Below are positions 27,543 to 35,700 of a stretch of DNA of 47,317 bases, piece by piece. The translations under genes were made by a program, and so were the position numbers. Source of the stretch: Dehalococcoidia bacterium (lineage in GTDB: Bacteria; Chloroflexota; Dehalococcoidia; Lucifugimonadales; Lucifugimonadaceae); contig JAJEGY010000002.1 of NCBI GenBank assembly GCA_022819585.1, forward strand, positions 1 to 47,317, read 5' to 3'. Each line of letters opens with the position of its first letter. Position 1 is the first letter of the stretch. The notes under the pieces are model-generated. The model saw nothing but the letters and a program-made list of their open reading frames with translations. It made no database searches and had not been told where the DNA came from.

Positions 27543-27548
27543 TATAAT
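27543..27548 (+). promoter_or_regulatory. Candidate -10 box for the tetrapyrrole operon
   Basis: A perfect TATAAT lies 53 bases before the siroheme decarboxylase start. The best upstream partner, TTGGCT at 27523-27528, is only 14 bases away, shorter than the usual 16-18, so the -35 is uncertain. Position after the hpnE stop and before the next operon is the main support. Confidence 0.35.
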
Positions 27549-27600
27549 CGGAAACTAGCAGCTTCCTCATCTGTAGCTCCGTCTAAGTACCCAAAACGTC

Positions 27601-28677
27601 TTGAAAATCCACGAATTCGATGCCATCGACCGCAAGTTGATGAACATCTTGCAGTCTGATTTTCCGTTGGTACACGAACCTTTTCAGGCCATAGGCGACC
27701 AATGCGGCATCTCAGAATCCAGTGTTCTGTCGCGCATTCGGGAATTAAAGCGTAAAAACGTTGTGCGTCAGATCGGTGCGATCTTCGACACACGGCGCTT
27801 AGGCTATTCTTCCACCCTTGTGGCGATGCGCTTTGCAGACGACCATCTAGATGTCGGTGCGCAGATATTGAACGCTCATCCAGGCATCAGTCACAACTAC
27901 GCGCGAGACGGTGATTTCAACCTTTGGTTCACTTTAGCGCTTCCTCCAGGCAAGGAAATAGAACACGAGGTCGATAAATTGATCCGCCTTTCCGGTGCAG
28001 AAACGGCGCGGATCTTGCCGACAATAAGGTTTTTCAAAATAGGCGTGAACTTCGATATGGTCAATAACGTCTCGAACGCCAAAAACTACTTCGTGCCCGA
28101 CGCACAGTACACGAACGGAATCGGCAACGGAGACACGACTAAGAACGTCCCGACAGTGGATCCTGATCTAACTGAGTCAGATGTCGCTTTCGTTCGAGAA
28201 TTTCAAGAGGATCTGCCACTGGAATCTCGACCTTTCGATGAGATGGCAGACCAGCTTCGTTTGACGGTTGACCAACTCTTTACCAAAGCTGCGGAAATGA
28301 TCACTCGACGCCTTATGCGGCGTTACGCGGCAGTCCTCCATCACCGTCGCGCTGGATTTTCGGCAAACGCCATGGCGGTGTGGAACGTTCCAGAGGACCG
28401 ATCTGCAGAAGTCGGCATGACAATGGCGAAACATCCGGCGGTCACACACTGTTACGAGCGCCCACGTTACGAAGACTGGAGATTTTCGCATTTCACGATG
28501 ATTCACGCTGTTACGCGGGGTGAGTGCGAGGATATCGCATCAAAGATCTCAGACGAAACTGATATCGAGGACTACCAACTCCTCTACAGTCATCGAGAGT
28601 ACAAGAAGACGCGTGTACGCTACTTCGTTGACGACAACATCGATGTCGAACGCGCCGCGGTTGCAACCATCGGTTAG
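27601..28677 (+). CDS. ahbAB: Fused siroheme decarboxylase AhbA-AhbB (Lrp/AsnC-like)
   Basis: A 358-residue protein made of two tandem copies of the AhbA/AhbB (NirD/L) fold. Each copy is a winged-helix DNA-binding-like part followed by an AsnC-like ligand domain. Copy 1 (about 1-155) has FDAIDRKLMNILQ and the active-site-like HNYARDGDFNLWFTL (98-112). Copy 2 (about 188-345) has FVREFQEDLPL and THCYERPRYEDWRFSHFTMIH (282-302), the form best known from siroheme decarboxylases. The pair removes two acetate groups from siroheme to give 12,18-didecarboxysiroheme, the first dedicated step of the siroheme-dependent haem pathway. In other bacteria AhbA and AhbB are separate chains. The start is a TTG with no clear ribosome site. 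An alternative role in haem d1 synthesis (NirDL) is possible. Confidence 0.82.
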   Translation: MKIHEFDAIDRKLMNILQSDFPLVHEPFQAIGDQCGISESSVLSRIRELKRKNVVRQIGAIFDTRRLGYSSTLVAMRFADDHLDVGAQILNAHPGISHNYARDGDFNLWFTLALPPGKEIEHEVDKLIRLSGAETARILPTIRFFKIGVNFDMVNNVSNAKNYFVPDAQYTNGIGNGDTTKNVPTVDPDLTESDVAFVREFQEDLPLESRPFDEMADQLRLTVDQLFTKAAEMITRRLMRRYAAVLHHRRAGFSANAMAVWNVPEDRSAEVGMTMAKHPAVTHCYERPRYEDWRFSHFTMIHAVTRGECEDIASKISDETDIEDYQLLYSHREYKKTRVRYFVDDNIDVERAAVATIG

Positions 28678-28682
28678 TTAGA

Positions 28683-29354
28683 ATGCCTCAGTACTACGGG
28701 ATTTTCGTTGACGTCAAAGGACGACGATGCTTGGTTTTCGGCGGCGACCCTCACGAAGGCGAGCGCAAGGTCCACTATCTACTCGAATGCGGAGCCGATG
28801 TCACGCTCGTCAGTCCACCGGAAGAGACCTCTGACAATCTAATGGCGTTGGCCGATTCGGGTGAGATCGAATGGGTTCGGCGCAGATACAATGTTGGAGA
28901 TCTTGCCGGAGCATGGATCGTTATCGTGGCTGATACTTCAGACTCTGAGACGAACCAAGCGATTTCGCGCGAAGCCGCAGAACGCAACGTACTGCTGAAT
29001 GTCATGGATGTTACGCATCTGTGCACCTTCATCGCACCAGCGTTAATCCAACGCGAAGACGTTACAGTCGCGGTTTCCACTGCAGGAACTAGCCCTGCTT
29101 TGGCTCGCCGGCTCCGAGAGCGGATCTCGGATAACGAGTATTGCCGTTGCCTGCAGTGGGCAGATATGGGTCCTTTGCTCGCCGATGTGAGAAAAGACGT
29201 GCGTTCGCGTAGTTTACCTGTCACGCCTGATGATTGGGCCGAATCGATCACAGAAAGAATGCTCACGGCCTTTCAAGAAGGGGATGCTGACCTAGCTCGG
29301 GAGATGTTGGTCGACGCGCTTGAAGAACGGGCAGCACACAACTCTCAGGCTTAA
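28683..29354 (+). CDS. sirC: Precorrin-2 dehydrogenase (siroheme synthase N-terminal-type)
   Basis: A 223-residue NAD-dependent enzyme of the Met8/SirC/CysG-N family. The Rossmann start is modified: CLVFGGDPHEGERKVHYLLECGADVTLVSP. The conserved NVMDVTHLCTFIAPALIQREDVTVAVSTAGTSPALA region follows (quoted here only as a landmark, 28998-29110), including the catalytic-type Asp in VMD. It oxidises precorrin-2 to sirohydrochlorin and may also insert iron, as Met8 does. It starts five bases after the decarboxylase stop. The product supplies siroheme to the upstream AhbAB protein. Confidence 0.88.
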   Translation: MPQYYGIFVDVKGRRCLVFGGDPHEGERKVHYLLECGADVTLVSPPEETSDNLMALADSGEIEWVRRRYNVGDLAGAWIVIVADTSDSETNQAISREAAERNVLLNVMDVTHLCTFIAPALIQREDVTVAVSTAGTSPALARRLRERISDNEYCRCLQWADMGPLLADVRKDVRSRSLPVTPDDWAESITERMLTAFQEGDADLAREMLVDALEERAAHNSQA

Positions 29355-29365
29355 AATGCCTAGAC

Positions 29366-30313
29366 ATGGCAAGTGCGTCCCGCAAGATCGTTTTGGGTTG
29401 CCGAGATAGCGTTTTAGCCATTGCCCAAACCAACGAAGTCGCCGAGGCGTTGAAAAAACGCTTCGATGACGTTGTTATCGAACTCTTGACAATAAAAACC
29501 GGTGGCGACCTTCAACGCGATGTTCCAGTCACTCAAATAGGTGTGGGAGTTTTCGTCAAGGAGATCGAATCTGCGCTTTCCGCCGGCGAAATCGACATCG
29601 CAGTCCACAGTCTCAAGGATCTGCCTACTACGTTGACGGATGGCTTGGTGATTTCTGGTGTGCCCTATCGCGAAGACCCGCGCGATGCGGTAATCAGCAA
29701 AACGAAAAGCGGATTAAATGAGATATCCGCAGGATCGATCGTAGCGACTGGGAGTGCGCGCCGTCGCGCCTTAATCGCATCTGAAAGGAATGATCTGATT
29801 CTTAAACCAATTAGAGGGAACGTGACAACTCGGTTGGCGATGCTGGACGACGAAAATTCTGTCATCGATGCTCTCATCTTGGCCGCGGCAGGATTAAAGC
29901 GAATAAAAGTGGCCGATCGTATATCTGAATATCTCAGTTGCATGTCTTTCGTTTCTGCGCCCGGGCAAGGGGCCTTGGCTTTGCAGACGAGAGTTGATGA
30001 CGAAAACGCGGGCGCGACATGTGCTGCAATCGAAGACGCAACAACCCGCCTTTGCATTGAGACCGAGCGTGCGTTCATGAACGAAATCGGCGGGGGATGT
30101 AGTGCACCAATTGGCGCGCACGCGCGAATTGACGGAGACGTCATCACGCTTGCGGTTTTCGTTTCCGAACCTTCGGGCGCGAATTTCGTTCGCCATCGTG
30201 CATCAGCTTCTGCAAGTGAAGGCATCGAACTCGGGAAACGTGTCGCAGACCACATCATCCAACAAGGCGCGTTGGAATTCCTCCCACAATCAACCGCCGT
30301 TGCGGTCTCATAA
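29366..30313 (+). CDS. hemC: Hydroxymethylbilane synthase (porphobilinogen deaminase)
   Basis: A 315-residue enzyme polymerising four porphobilinogens to hydroxymethylbilane. Visible signatures are LGCRDSVLAIAQTNEV, IKTGGDLQRDVPV, VHSLKDLPTTL, ATGSARRRALI and the cofactor-attachment GGGCSAPIGAHA, whose Cys carries the dipyrromethane. SCMSFVSAPGQGALALQ also matches. The length is normal. The stop TAA shares a base with the ATG of the next gene (TAATG), implying coupled translation with the uroporphyrinogen III synthase domain that uses its unstable product. Confidence 0.96.
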   Translation: MASASRKIVLGCRDSVLAIAQTNEVAEALKKRFDDVVIELLTIKTGGDLQRDVPVTQIGVGVFVKEIESALSAGEIDIAVHSLKDLPTTLTDGLVISGVPYREDPRDAVISKTKSGLNEISAGSIVATGSARRRALIASERNDLILKPIRGNVTTRLAMLDDENSVIDALILAAAGLKRIKVADRISEYLSCMSFVSAPGQGALALQTRVDDENAGATCAAIEDATTRLCIETERAFMNEIGGGCSAPIGAHARIDGDVITLAVFVSEPSGANFVRHRASASASEGIELGKRVADHIIQQGALEFLPQSTAVAVS

Positions 30314-31833
30314 TGTCTAGTATCGGAACGGTCCGGTTAGTCGGCGCTGGGCCCGGCGATCCGGGGCTCATCACCGTCAGGGGACTTGAGGCATTGCGCA
30401 ACGCGGACGTAGTGGTATATGACCGCCTGTCGCCAGCCAGCTTGTTGACTCGAGCCGATGCAGATGCCGAGTTGATTTCAGCCGCGAAGTCGCCTGGTTC
30501 TGCTGCGCTGACGCAAGCAGAAATCAACGAATTGTTGATTGATCGTGCTCGCCATGGTCACAAAGTTTGTCGGCTAAAAGGAGGGGACCCGTTCGTGTTC
30601 GGCAGAGGCGGCGAAGAAGCCGCGGCTCTGCGCGATGCGGGAGTGCCATTTGAAGTAATACCGGGTGTTACGTCGGCGATTGGCGCGGCCGCGTACGCTG
30701 GTATTCCCGTTACCCATCGAGGAATTGCCTCTTCAGTGACCATCGTCACGGGCAGCGAGTACCCAAGGGCAAAAAGGATGAGCGTTGATTGGGGCGGCAT
30801 TGCTCAGACCAACGGCACGATTGTGGTGTTGATGGGTGCAACCAAGATCGGAGAGATTGCGAACGTTTTGATTGCGAACGGTAGATCCGACGAGGAGCCG
30901 GCTGCGGCGATCCGCCATGGGACTTCACCTGCTCAAATCACCGTTGTAGGCACATTGGCGAACATTGAATCTCGAGTAGTTGAGGCAGGATTAACTGCCC
31001 CATTAGCATTAGTAATTGGTGACGTAGTGAAAATGAGGGATCGTATCTCCTGGTTCGATACTCTCCCCTTGTTTGGCAAACGTGCGTTGGTAACACGGGC
31101 CAGAAGCCAAGCTAGCAGGTTGGCTGGTGGGTTGTCAGCACTGGGCGCGGAAGTTGTTGAGTGTCCGGTCATCAAGTCGGTACCTCTTGATGACATTTCG
31201 GAACTCGATTCAGTCTTGTTAGGCCTAAATAGGTTCGATTGGGTCGCATTTGCAAGTCCAAACGGCGTAAATCAAGTCTTTGATCGTATGCAGAACCTTC
31301 GAAAGGACGCCCGAACATTTTCGGCCAACTTGATCGCGGCGGTAGGCCCTGCCACCGTAGAGGCCTTGAAGTCGCAAGGTATCGTGGCCGATTTGATCCC
31401 CGATACCTTTTCTGCTGAGGGTTTGGTCGCTGCGTTTCGATCTATTGAGGTAACTCCCAAGTCTGCAGTGGTGTTCCGGTCAGATATAGGTCGCGAAACA
31501 TTGCCGAGAGGTTTGAGGCAACTCGGCACAAAAGTGACCGAGGTAGCAGCGTATCGAACCATGGCAGCTGAGGATTCAGCACAAATCGCGTTTCAGGCAT
31601 TCGAGGAAGGTGTCGACGTGACGACCTTCACAAGCTCCTCAACTGTTCGGAATCTCGTAGGTCTCCTTGACGGAGATGTAACCGGAATTAACAACAGTTA
31701 TGTAGCCTGCATGGGACCGGTTACTGCGCAAACTGCGAATGAATCCGGGATCCGAGTGGACCTAATCCCTGAAGAGCAATCGATCCCGGCGATGATATCG
31801 GCGGTTGCCAAGCACTACACTCGCGGCGATTGA
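30313..31833 (+). CDS. cobA-hemD: Fused uroporphyrinogen-III C-methyltransferase / uroporphyrinogen-III synthase (CobA-HemD)
   Basis: A 506-residue fusion. Residues 1 to about 245 are SUMT/CobA: VRLVGAGPGDPGLITV for AdoMet, VVYDRLSP, CRLKGGDPFVFGRGGEE and EVIPGVTSA. Residues about 255-506 are HemD: a LFGKRALVTRARSQASRL start, a long two-domain middle, and a TTFTSSSTVRNLVGLL active-site region. HemD closes hydroxymethylbilane to uroporphyrinogen III and CobA methylates it twice to precorrin-2. One chain therefore channels carbon to the siroheme branch. This fusion is known from Clostridia and Chloroflexota-type bacteria. Confidence 0.93.
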   Translation: MSSIGTVRLVGAGPGDPGLITVRGLEALRNADVVVYDRLSPASLLTRADADAELISAAKSPGSAALTQAEINELLIDRARHGHKVCRLKGGDPFVFGRGGEEAAALRDAGVPFEVIPGVTSAIGAAAYAGIPVTHRGIASSVTIVTGSEYPRAKRMSVDWGGIAQTNGTIVVLMGATKIGEIANVLIANGRSDEEPAAAIRHGTSPAQITVVGTLANIESRVVEAGLTAPLALVIGDVVKMRDRISWFDTLPLFGKRALVTRARSQASRLAGGLSALGAEVVECPVIKSVPLDDISELDSVLLGLNRFDWVAFASPNGVNQVFDRMQNLRKDARTFSANLIAAVGPATVEALKSQGIVADLIPDTFSAEGLVAAFRSIEVTPKSAVVFRSDIGRETLPRGLRQLGTKVTEVAAYRTMAAEDSAQIAFQAFEEGVDVTTFTSSSTVRNLVGLLDGDVTGINNSYVACMGPVTAQTANESGIRVDLIPEEQSIPAMISAVAKHYTRGD

Positions 31834-31839
31834 ACCGAG

Positions 31840-32838
31840 ATGCTATTTAACACAACACCTGAATTCCGACGTCTTCGCCCGCTCAGGTCAACCTCCGCTG
31901 AGCGTGAACGGAACTCTGAAACACGGCTCGTTGGGACAGAGTTCGTGTATCCCATGTTCGTAGTAAACGGTAAAAAACGTCGAGAACCGGTACCTTCAAT
32001 GCCGGGAATCGATCGAGTGTCAGTAGACGAGGCGATGCGTGAGGTTGAACAAGCGATGCTAGTTGGTGTCACTAGATTCTTGTTTTTCGGGATTCCGGAT
32101 GAAAAAGACGTCGTCGGCACACGAGCTTGGGCTTCGGACGAAGCTGTGCAATGCATGGTTACCGAGTTGGACACCCGCTTTCCCGAAGCACAGACCATAA
32201 CTGACGTATGTATGTGTGAGTACACCTCTCATGGACACTGCGGGAAATTGACCAACGACGGCGAGGTCGATAACGACGCCACTTTGCCATTGTTAGCGAA
32301 AACTGCGGTATCTCATGCCAAAGCAGGTGCAGACATCGTGGCTCCATCGGCAATGATGGACGGTCAAGTGGCTGCAATACGGACAGCTCTGGACGATGCT
32401 GGCCACCACGACGTCAAAATACTTGGGTATTCGGCCAAGTACGCTTCCGCTTTTTATGGTCCCTTCCGGGACGCTGCGGGCTCGGCACCGAGTTTCGGTG
32501 ACCGCAAGAGCTACCAAATGGCTCCCAGTCAGTGTTACGAAGCCATGCAGGAGATTGAAGCCGACGTTTCAGAAGGGGCCGATTACATCATGGTGAAACC
32601 CGCTCTTTCGTATCTGGATGTGATCGCATCCGCCCGCGCCAATTTCCCGAACACCCCTCTATACGCCTACAACGTGAGCGGTGAGTATGCAATGATCCAC
32701 GCAGCAGCAGCCAACGGATGGATCGACCTTAAGAATGGCGCGCTCGAAGTCTTGCTAAGCATCAAGCGGGCTGGCGCAGAGAACATCATCAGCTACTTCG
32801 CGATCGATGCTGCCCGTTGGATCAAGGGTATCGCCTGA
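31840..32838 (+). CDS. hemB: Delta-aminolevulinic acid dehydratase (porphobilinogen synthase)
   Basis: A 332-residue enzyme condensing two 5-aminolevulinates into porphobilinogen. The zinc-binding type of active site is visible as DVCMCEYTSHGHCG (three Cys), so it is a zinc-dependent rather than magnesium-only form. The Schiff-base lysines lie in YSAKYASAFYGPFRDA and YIMVKPALSYLD. RRLRPLRST and FFGIPDEKD match the family's start. It begins six bases after cobA-hemD. Its stop shares a base with the next start (TGATG). Confidence 0.96.
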   Translation: MLFNTTPEFRRLRPLRSTSAERERNSETRLVGTEFVYPMFVVNGKKRREPVPSMPGIDRVSVDEAMREVEQAMLVGVTRFLFFGIPDEKDVVGTRAWASDEAVQCMVTELDTRFPEAQTITDVCMCEYTSHGHCGKLTNDGEVDNDATLPLLAKTAVSHAKAGADIVAPSAMMDGQVAAIRTALDDAGHHDVKILGYSAKYASAFYGPFRDAAGSAPSFGDRKSYQMAPSQCYEAMQEIEADVSEGADYIMVKPALSYLDVIASARANFPNTPLYAYNVSGEYAMIHAAAANGWIDLKNGALEVLLSIKRAGAENIISYFAIDAARWIKGIA

Positions 32839-33716
32839 TGAAATTCATTAAGGGAGGCTCAGGCGGTGCGGCGAGGGTTTCCATCCTGAGTGCTTGTTTG
32901 GCTGAGACGCTTGGGACCTTTGTGTTGGTGCTGTTTGGGATCGGGTCAATAGCCGCTGCTGTGTTCACAGGAGCCCAAGTCGGATTATGGCAAGTCGCCG
33001 TGGTCTGGGGTTTCGGTGTGACGTTGGCGATATACGTGAGTGGTGGAGTTTCCGGCGCGCACCTCAATCCAGCGGTGAGTTTAGCGTTTGCCATATTTCG
33101 AGGCAACCAGTTTCCGATCAATCGACTGTTCGCGTATTGGGGATCACAGTTGGTTGGAGCTGTGTTGGCCGGGTTGGTTGTCTTGCTTCTCTTCAACCCG
33201 TTTATCGACCGATTTGAGATGACAAATGGCATCGTACGAGGGGCGGAAGGTAGTCAGAGGTCGGCAATGGCTTTCGGGGAGTACTTCCCGAATCCGGCAA
33301 TGTTCGATACGTTGACGGTTTCACCGATGCACGCATTTGCAGTAGAGGCTTTCGGCACGGCGATATTGGCAATGGTCATCTTTGCTCTAACGGAACGCAA
33401 GAATGCTGGTATCCCGACAAATGGGATGGCGCCTTTCTTCATTGGTTTCACTGTGGCGGCTTTGATCAGCCTATTCGCGCCGATAACTCAAGCAGGTTGG
33501 AATCCAGCGCGAGACTTCGGGCCAAGGATCATAGCGGCGATCGCTGGTTGGGGTGAAATCGCTATACCAGGTCCAGAAGGCGGCTTCTGGATTTACATCC
33601 TCGGGCCTTTAGTCGGAGCGCCGATCGGAGCGTTAATCTTCAAACTGGTAATCGAACCAGGTCTGCCTGGCCGAGAGAGCGAATCTGAAATTGTGGTTAG
33701 AAGTCGATATGAATGA
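32838..33716 (+). CDS. MIP-family aquaglyceroporin (GlpF/AqpS-like)
   Basis: About 292 residues from the ATG at 32838. A six-helix channel with both NPA boxes: AHLNPAVSLAF and GWNPARDFGPR. The Asp after the second NPAR is characteristic of glycerol-conducting rather than strict water channels. In some bacteria an aquaglyceroporin (AqpS) next to arsenate reductase lets arsenite leave the cell. The next gene here is such a reductase and overlaps this one by eight bases, so an arsenite role is a reasonable inference. Glycerol uptake is the alternative; no glpK or glpD is near. The start overlaps the hemB stop by one base. Confidence 0.85.
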   Translation: MKFIKGGSGGAARVSILSACLAETLGTFVLVLFGIGSIAAAVFTGAQVGLWQVAVVWGFGVTLAIYVSGGVSGAHLNPAVSLAFAIFRGNQFPINRLFAYWGSQLVGAVLAGLVVLLLFNPFIDRFEMTNGIVRGAEGSQRSAMAFGEYFPNPAMFDTLTVSPMHAFAVEAFGTAILAMVIFALTERKNAGIPTNGMAPFFIGFTVAALISLFAPITQAGWNPARDFGPRIIAAIAGWGEIAIPGPEGGFWIYILGPLVGAPIGALIFKLVIEPGLPGRESESEIVVRSRYE

Positions 33717-34137
33717 CGAACGTGTTGATGTGCTGTTTGTTTGCGTGCACAACGCTGGCCGTAGCGTGGCTGCCAAGATTCTTTTCAATGATCGCTCCAC
33801 TAAACTCGGTTTGGCCCTACACGCTGAATCCGCAGGCACGATGCCTGGCAGACAGATCAATCCAACAATACGAAGGGTGTTGGAATCTTTCAATCTGGAC
33901 ACTTCGGACCAACTGCCGAAATTGATAACTGATGAGATGCTCTCGAACCAACCTCGAGTGATTACTATGGGTTGCCAAGTAGAGGCGGAGGCATGTCCTG
34001 CGATCAGTTTCGCCGAGATCGACGATTGGGGATTGCCAGACCCTTCCCAAATGTCCGATGACGAAGAGGTCGTGTCATTAGTCCATGAGATCTCACGTCA
34101 AGTGAATGCATTGATTTATGAAATGTCAGGTGTTTAA
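33709..34137 (+). CDS. arsC: Arsenate reductase, LMW-phosphatase (thioredoxin-type) family
   Basis: 142 residues from the ATG at 33709. The P-loop VCVHNAGRS gives the nucleophile C12 and Arg18. A Cys pair at C89 and C96 (MGCQVEAEACP) has the same seven-residue spacing as the relay cysteines of the thioredoxin-coupled arsenate reductases. GLPDP supplies the general-acid Asp. These features together favour ArsC over a plain tyrosine phosphatase. It reduces arsenate to arsenite in the cytosol; the overlapping aquaglyceroporin gene could provide the exit. It converges on the maturation protease gene. Confidence 0.88.
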   Translation: MNDERVDVLFVCVHNAGRSVAAKILFNDRSTKLGLALHAESAGTMPGRQINPTIRRVLESFNLDTSDQLPKLITDEMLSNQPRVITMGCQVEAEACPAISFAEIDDWGLPDPSQMSDDEEVVSLVHEISRQVNALIYEMSGV

Positions 34138-34150
34138 TCTTCCGTCCGGT

Positions 34151-34648
34151 CTATACCGGTCGCGGGTCAACGGACTCACCACTTGAAATCATCACCAAGC
34201 CCAAGACCCGGTGGCGATGAACTGGCCCATACGAACGGCTGTCAGTAGACCGCCTTCGGTTGTCACCTAACAGTATGTACTCGTCTGGTCCCAACTCCCA
34301 ACCTCTATCGATGCGAGGCTGAATTCCGAGCAGATATGGTTCGTCAACATGCGTCCCGTCAATGATCAATCTACCAGCTTCCAGATTGACGGATTCACCC
34401 GGTAAACCGACTATTCGTTTAACTTCCCAGAAACCATCCCGCTGAGGATATTCGAAAAACGCAATGTCTCCTCGGACGATCGGCCTTCGTGTCAGTTCCC
34501 TACGGCTTACGCGAACGCGCTGACCGTCTTTGAGCGTGGGATGCATGGAGTGACCAACAACGACCACCCATTTGCTTGTTAAATGCTCGCCAACAACCGC
34601 AGGTGCGGCGCAGGCGCCGTGTAATATCCTTTTGACGCTGACCAACAT
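34151..34648 (-). CDS. sodX: Ni-superoxide dismutase maturation protease (S26 family)
   Basis: A 165-residue S26/S24-type serine protease. The catalytic Ser34 lies in VVGHSMHPTL and Lys77 in EVKRIVGLPGE; LLGDNRRRSTDSRSYG is the conserved C-terminal box of signal peptidase I-like enzymes. There is no obvious N-terminal membrane anchor, unlike ordinary LepB. It is transcribed divergently from the Ni-SOD gene. Proteins of this kind remove the short leader of Ni-SOD so that His1 becomes the new N-terminus and can bind nickel. Context plus the missing anchor make the assignment likely; a small signal peptidase is the alternative. Confidence 0.85.
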   Translation of the reverse strand: MLVSVKRILHGACAAPAVVGEHLTSKWVVVVGHSMHPTLKDGQRVRVSRRELTRRPIVRGDIAFFEYPQRDGFWEVKRIVGLPGESVNLEAGRLIIDGTHVDEPYLLGIQPRIDRGWELGPDEYILLGDNRRRSTDSRSYGPVHRHRVLGLVMISSGESVDPRPV

Positions 34649-34706
34649 CTAAGTAGTCTATTCTTGATGTTGATGTTCGACCGGCAATCGACAATCACCT
34701 GACCAG

Positions 34707-34725
34707 CCGTGAGACGGTCTTACGG
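34707..34725. promoter_or_regulatory. 19-base palindrome upstream of Ni-SOD
   Basis: CCGTGAGAC-G-GTCTTACGG: eight of nine positions are complementary around a single central base, and the ninth is G opposite T. It lies 22 bases before the chosen Ni-SOD start and inside the 60-100 base divergent region. It could be an operator, for example for a nickel-responsive Fur-family regulator, but the regulator is not identified. Confidence 0.4.
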
Positions 34726-34747
34726 CAACATGAAAGGAATCATGACG

Positions 34748-35176
34748 ATGCTACGAAATGTCAAAAGATTAGCTGACCGCTTGTCTCCCTTTGGCGTGGC
34801 ACACGCTCACTGTGACATCCCATGTGGGATCTACGACCCGCACGATGCGATTCAAGCGGCCCAAACCTGCATCCGGATGACCGAGTTGATACTTGAAACC
34901 CAGGACGTATCGTCTCTGGGTGCGCGTAACAATCTTATCCGTTACGTCGGAGCCAAAGAAGAACACGCGAAGAAAGCCAAAGACGACATTCTGATCATCT
35001 GGACCGACTACTTCAAGCCCGAGCATCTCGAACAGTATCCGAATCTTCACGAACTTGTCTGGAATGCCTGCAAACTTGGCAGCCAGGTGAAACAAAACGT
35101 TGACATGGATGCCGCCATAGAGTTCAAGGCATCACTGGAAGAGATCGGCAAGATCTTCTGGGAGACCAAGCAGTAA
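34748..35176 (+). CDS. sodN: Nickel superoxide dismutase
   Basis: 142 residues from the ATG at 34748. AAGGA lies nine bases upstream, and ATGs at 34742 and 34730 are alternatives. A 20-residue leader ending FGVAHA is followed by the nickel hook HCDIPCGIYDP: His1, Cys2 and Cys6 of the mature protein bind nickel. The rest is a four-helix-bundle sequence, about 122 residues in mature form, ending IGKIFWETKQ. It converts superoxide to oxygen and hydrogen peroxide. The leader must be removed for activity; the divergent protease at 34151 is the likely agent. Ni-SOD is typical of marine bacteria, cyanobacteria and actinobacteria. Confidence 0.96.
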   Translation: MLRNVKRLADRLSPFGVAHAHCDIPCGIYDPHDAIQAAQTCIRMTELILETQDVSSLGARNNLIRYVGAKEEHAKKAKDDILIIWTDYFKPEHLEQYPNLHELVWNACKLGSQVKQNVDMDAAIEFKASLEEIGKIFWETKQ

Positions 35177-35188
35177 CGCGTAGTTCTG

Positions 35189-35244
35189 AACTAACTTGCA
35201 CCCCGTCTGGATGTGCGGGGATGCGCGTCCAGACGGGATTAGTT
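35189..35244. terminator. Strong inverted-repeat terminator after sodN
   Basis: CCCGTCTGGA (35202-35211) pairs perfectly with TCCAGACGGG (35228-35237). Outer AACTAA (35189-35194) also pairs with TTAGTT (35239-35244), followed by TTGG. It lies between sodN and the convergent cupin gene, so it may end transcription from both sides. Confidence 0.75.
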
Positions 35245-35266
35245 TTGGTAACTTGATAACGGAAGA

Positions 35267-35668
35267 CTATTCAACATCGTTGAAGAACCCGATGTCATCC
35301 GAGATGTATTCCTCTCGAATCGGGGACCAGATATCAAGAGCTACGCAACCTTCACTCGTGGCCGTGACTTGGTGTGGAACATGTCCGGGGATGACATAGT
35401 GTTCGCCAGCTACAAGTTTCGTCTTTTCGTGTCCTTCCAACTCAAACCAAGCGGATCCTTCTAGGACGCGTCCGCATTGCTCGTGGTAGTGCGAGTGCCA
35501 AGGAACGATCGCGTTTGGCTCGAAATCGATTATTCCCATCATCACCCGTTCTCCCCAAATCAGGCGCGCCGTCACTCCAGGCAGCAACTGCCTTCGTTCT
35601 ACGAATTCAGGGTCGAAATAACCAGCGGTACCATCTGGTGAGCGTTTTTTGTCAACTTGGGTTGTCAT
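35267..35668 (-). CDS. Cupin-domain protein
   Basis: A 133-residue single-domain cupin. Motif 1 is visible as PWHSHYHEQCGRVLEGSAWFELEG (metal ligands His, His, Glu/Gln region) and motif 2 as EHYVIPGHVPHQVTA. The sequence IIDFEPNAIVPWHSH is typical of small cupin_2 proteins whose roles range from sugar isomerases to regulators or dioxygenases. The function cannot be assigned. It lies 32 bases after the ThDP enzyme and is probably the last gene of the propionate operon. Confidence 0.8.
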   Translation of the reverse strand: MTTQVDKKRSPDGTAGYFDPEFVERRQLLPGVTARLIWGERVMMGIIDFEPNAIVPWHSHYHEQCGRVLEGSAWFELEGHEKTKLVAGEHYVIPGHVPHQVTATSEGCVALDIWSPIREEYISDDIGFFNDVE

Positions 35669-35700
35669 GCCACAAACTCCTCAGCGTCTCGATTGTGTGC

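Noticed and set aside
34146-34159. CCGGT-CTAT-ACCGG hairpin between arsC and sodX as a terminator
   Set aside because: Only five base pairs and no T-tract; it overlaps the sodX stop codon. Too weak to call.
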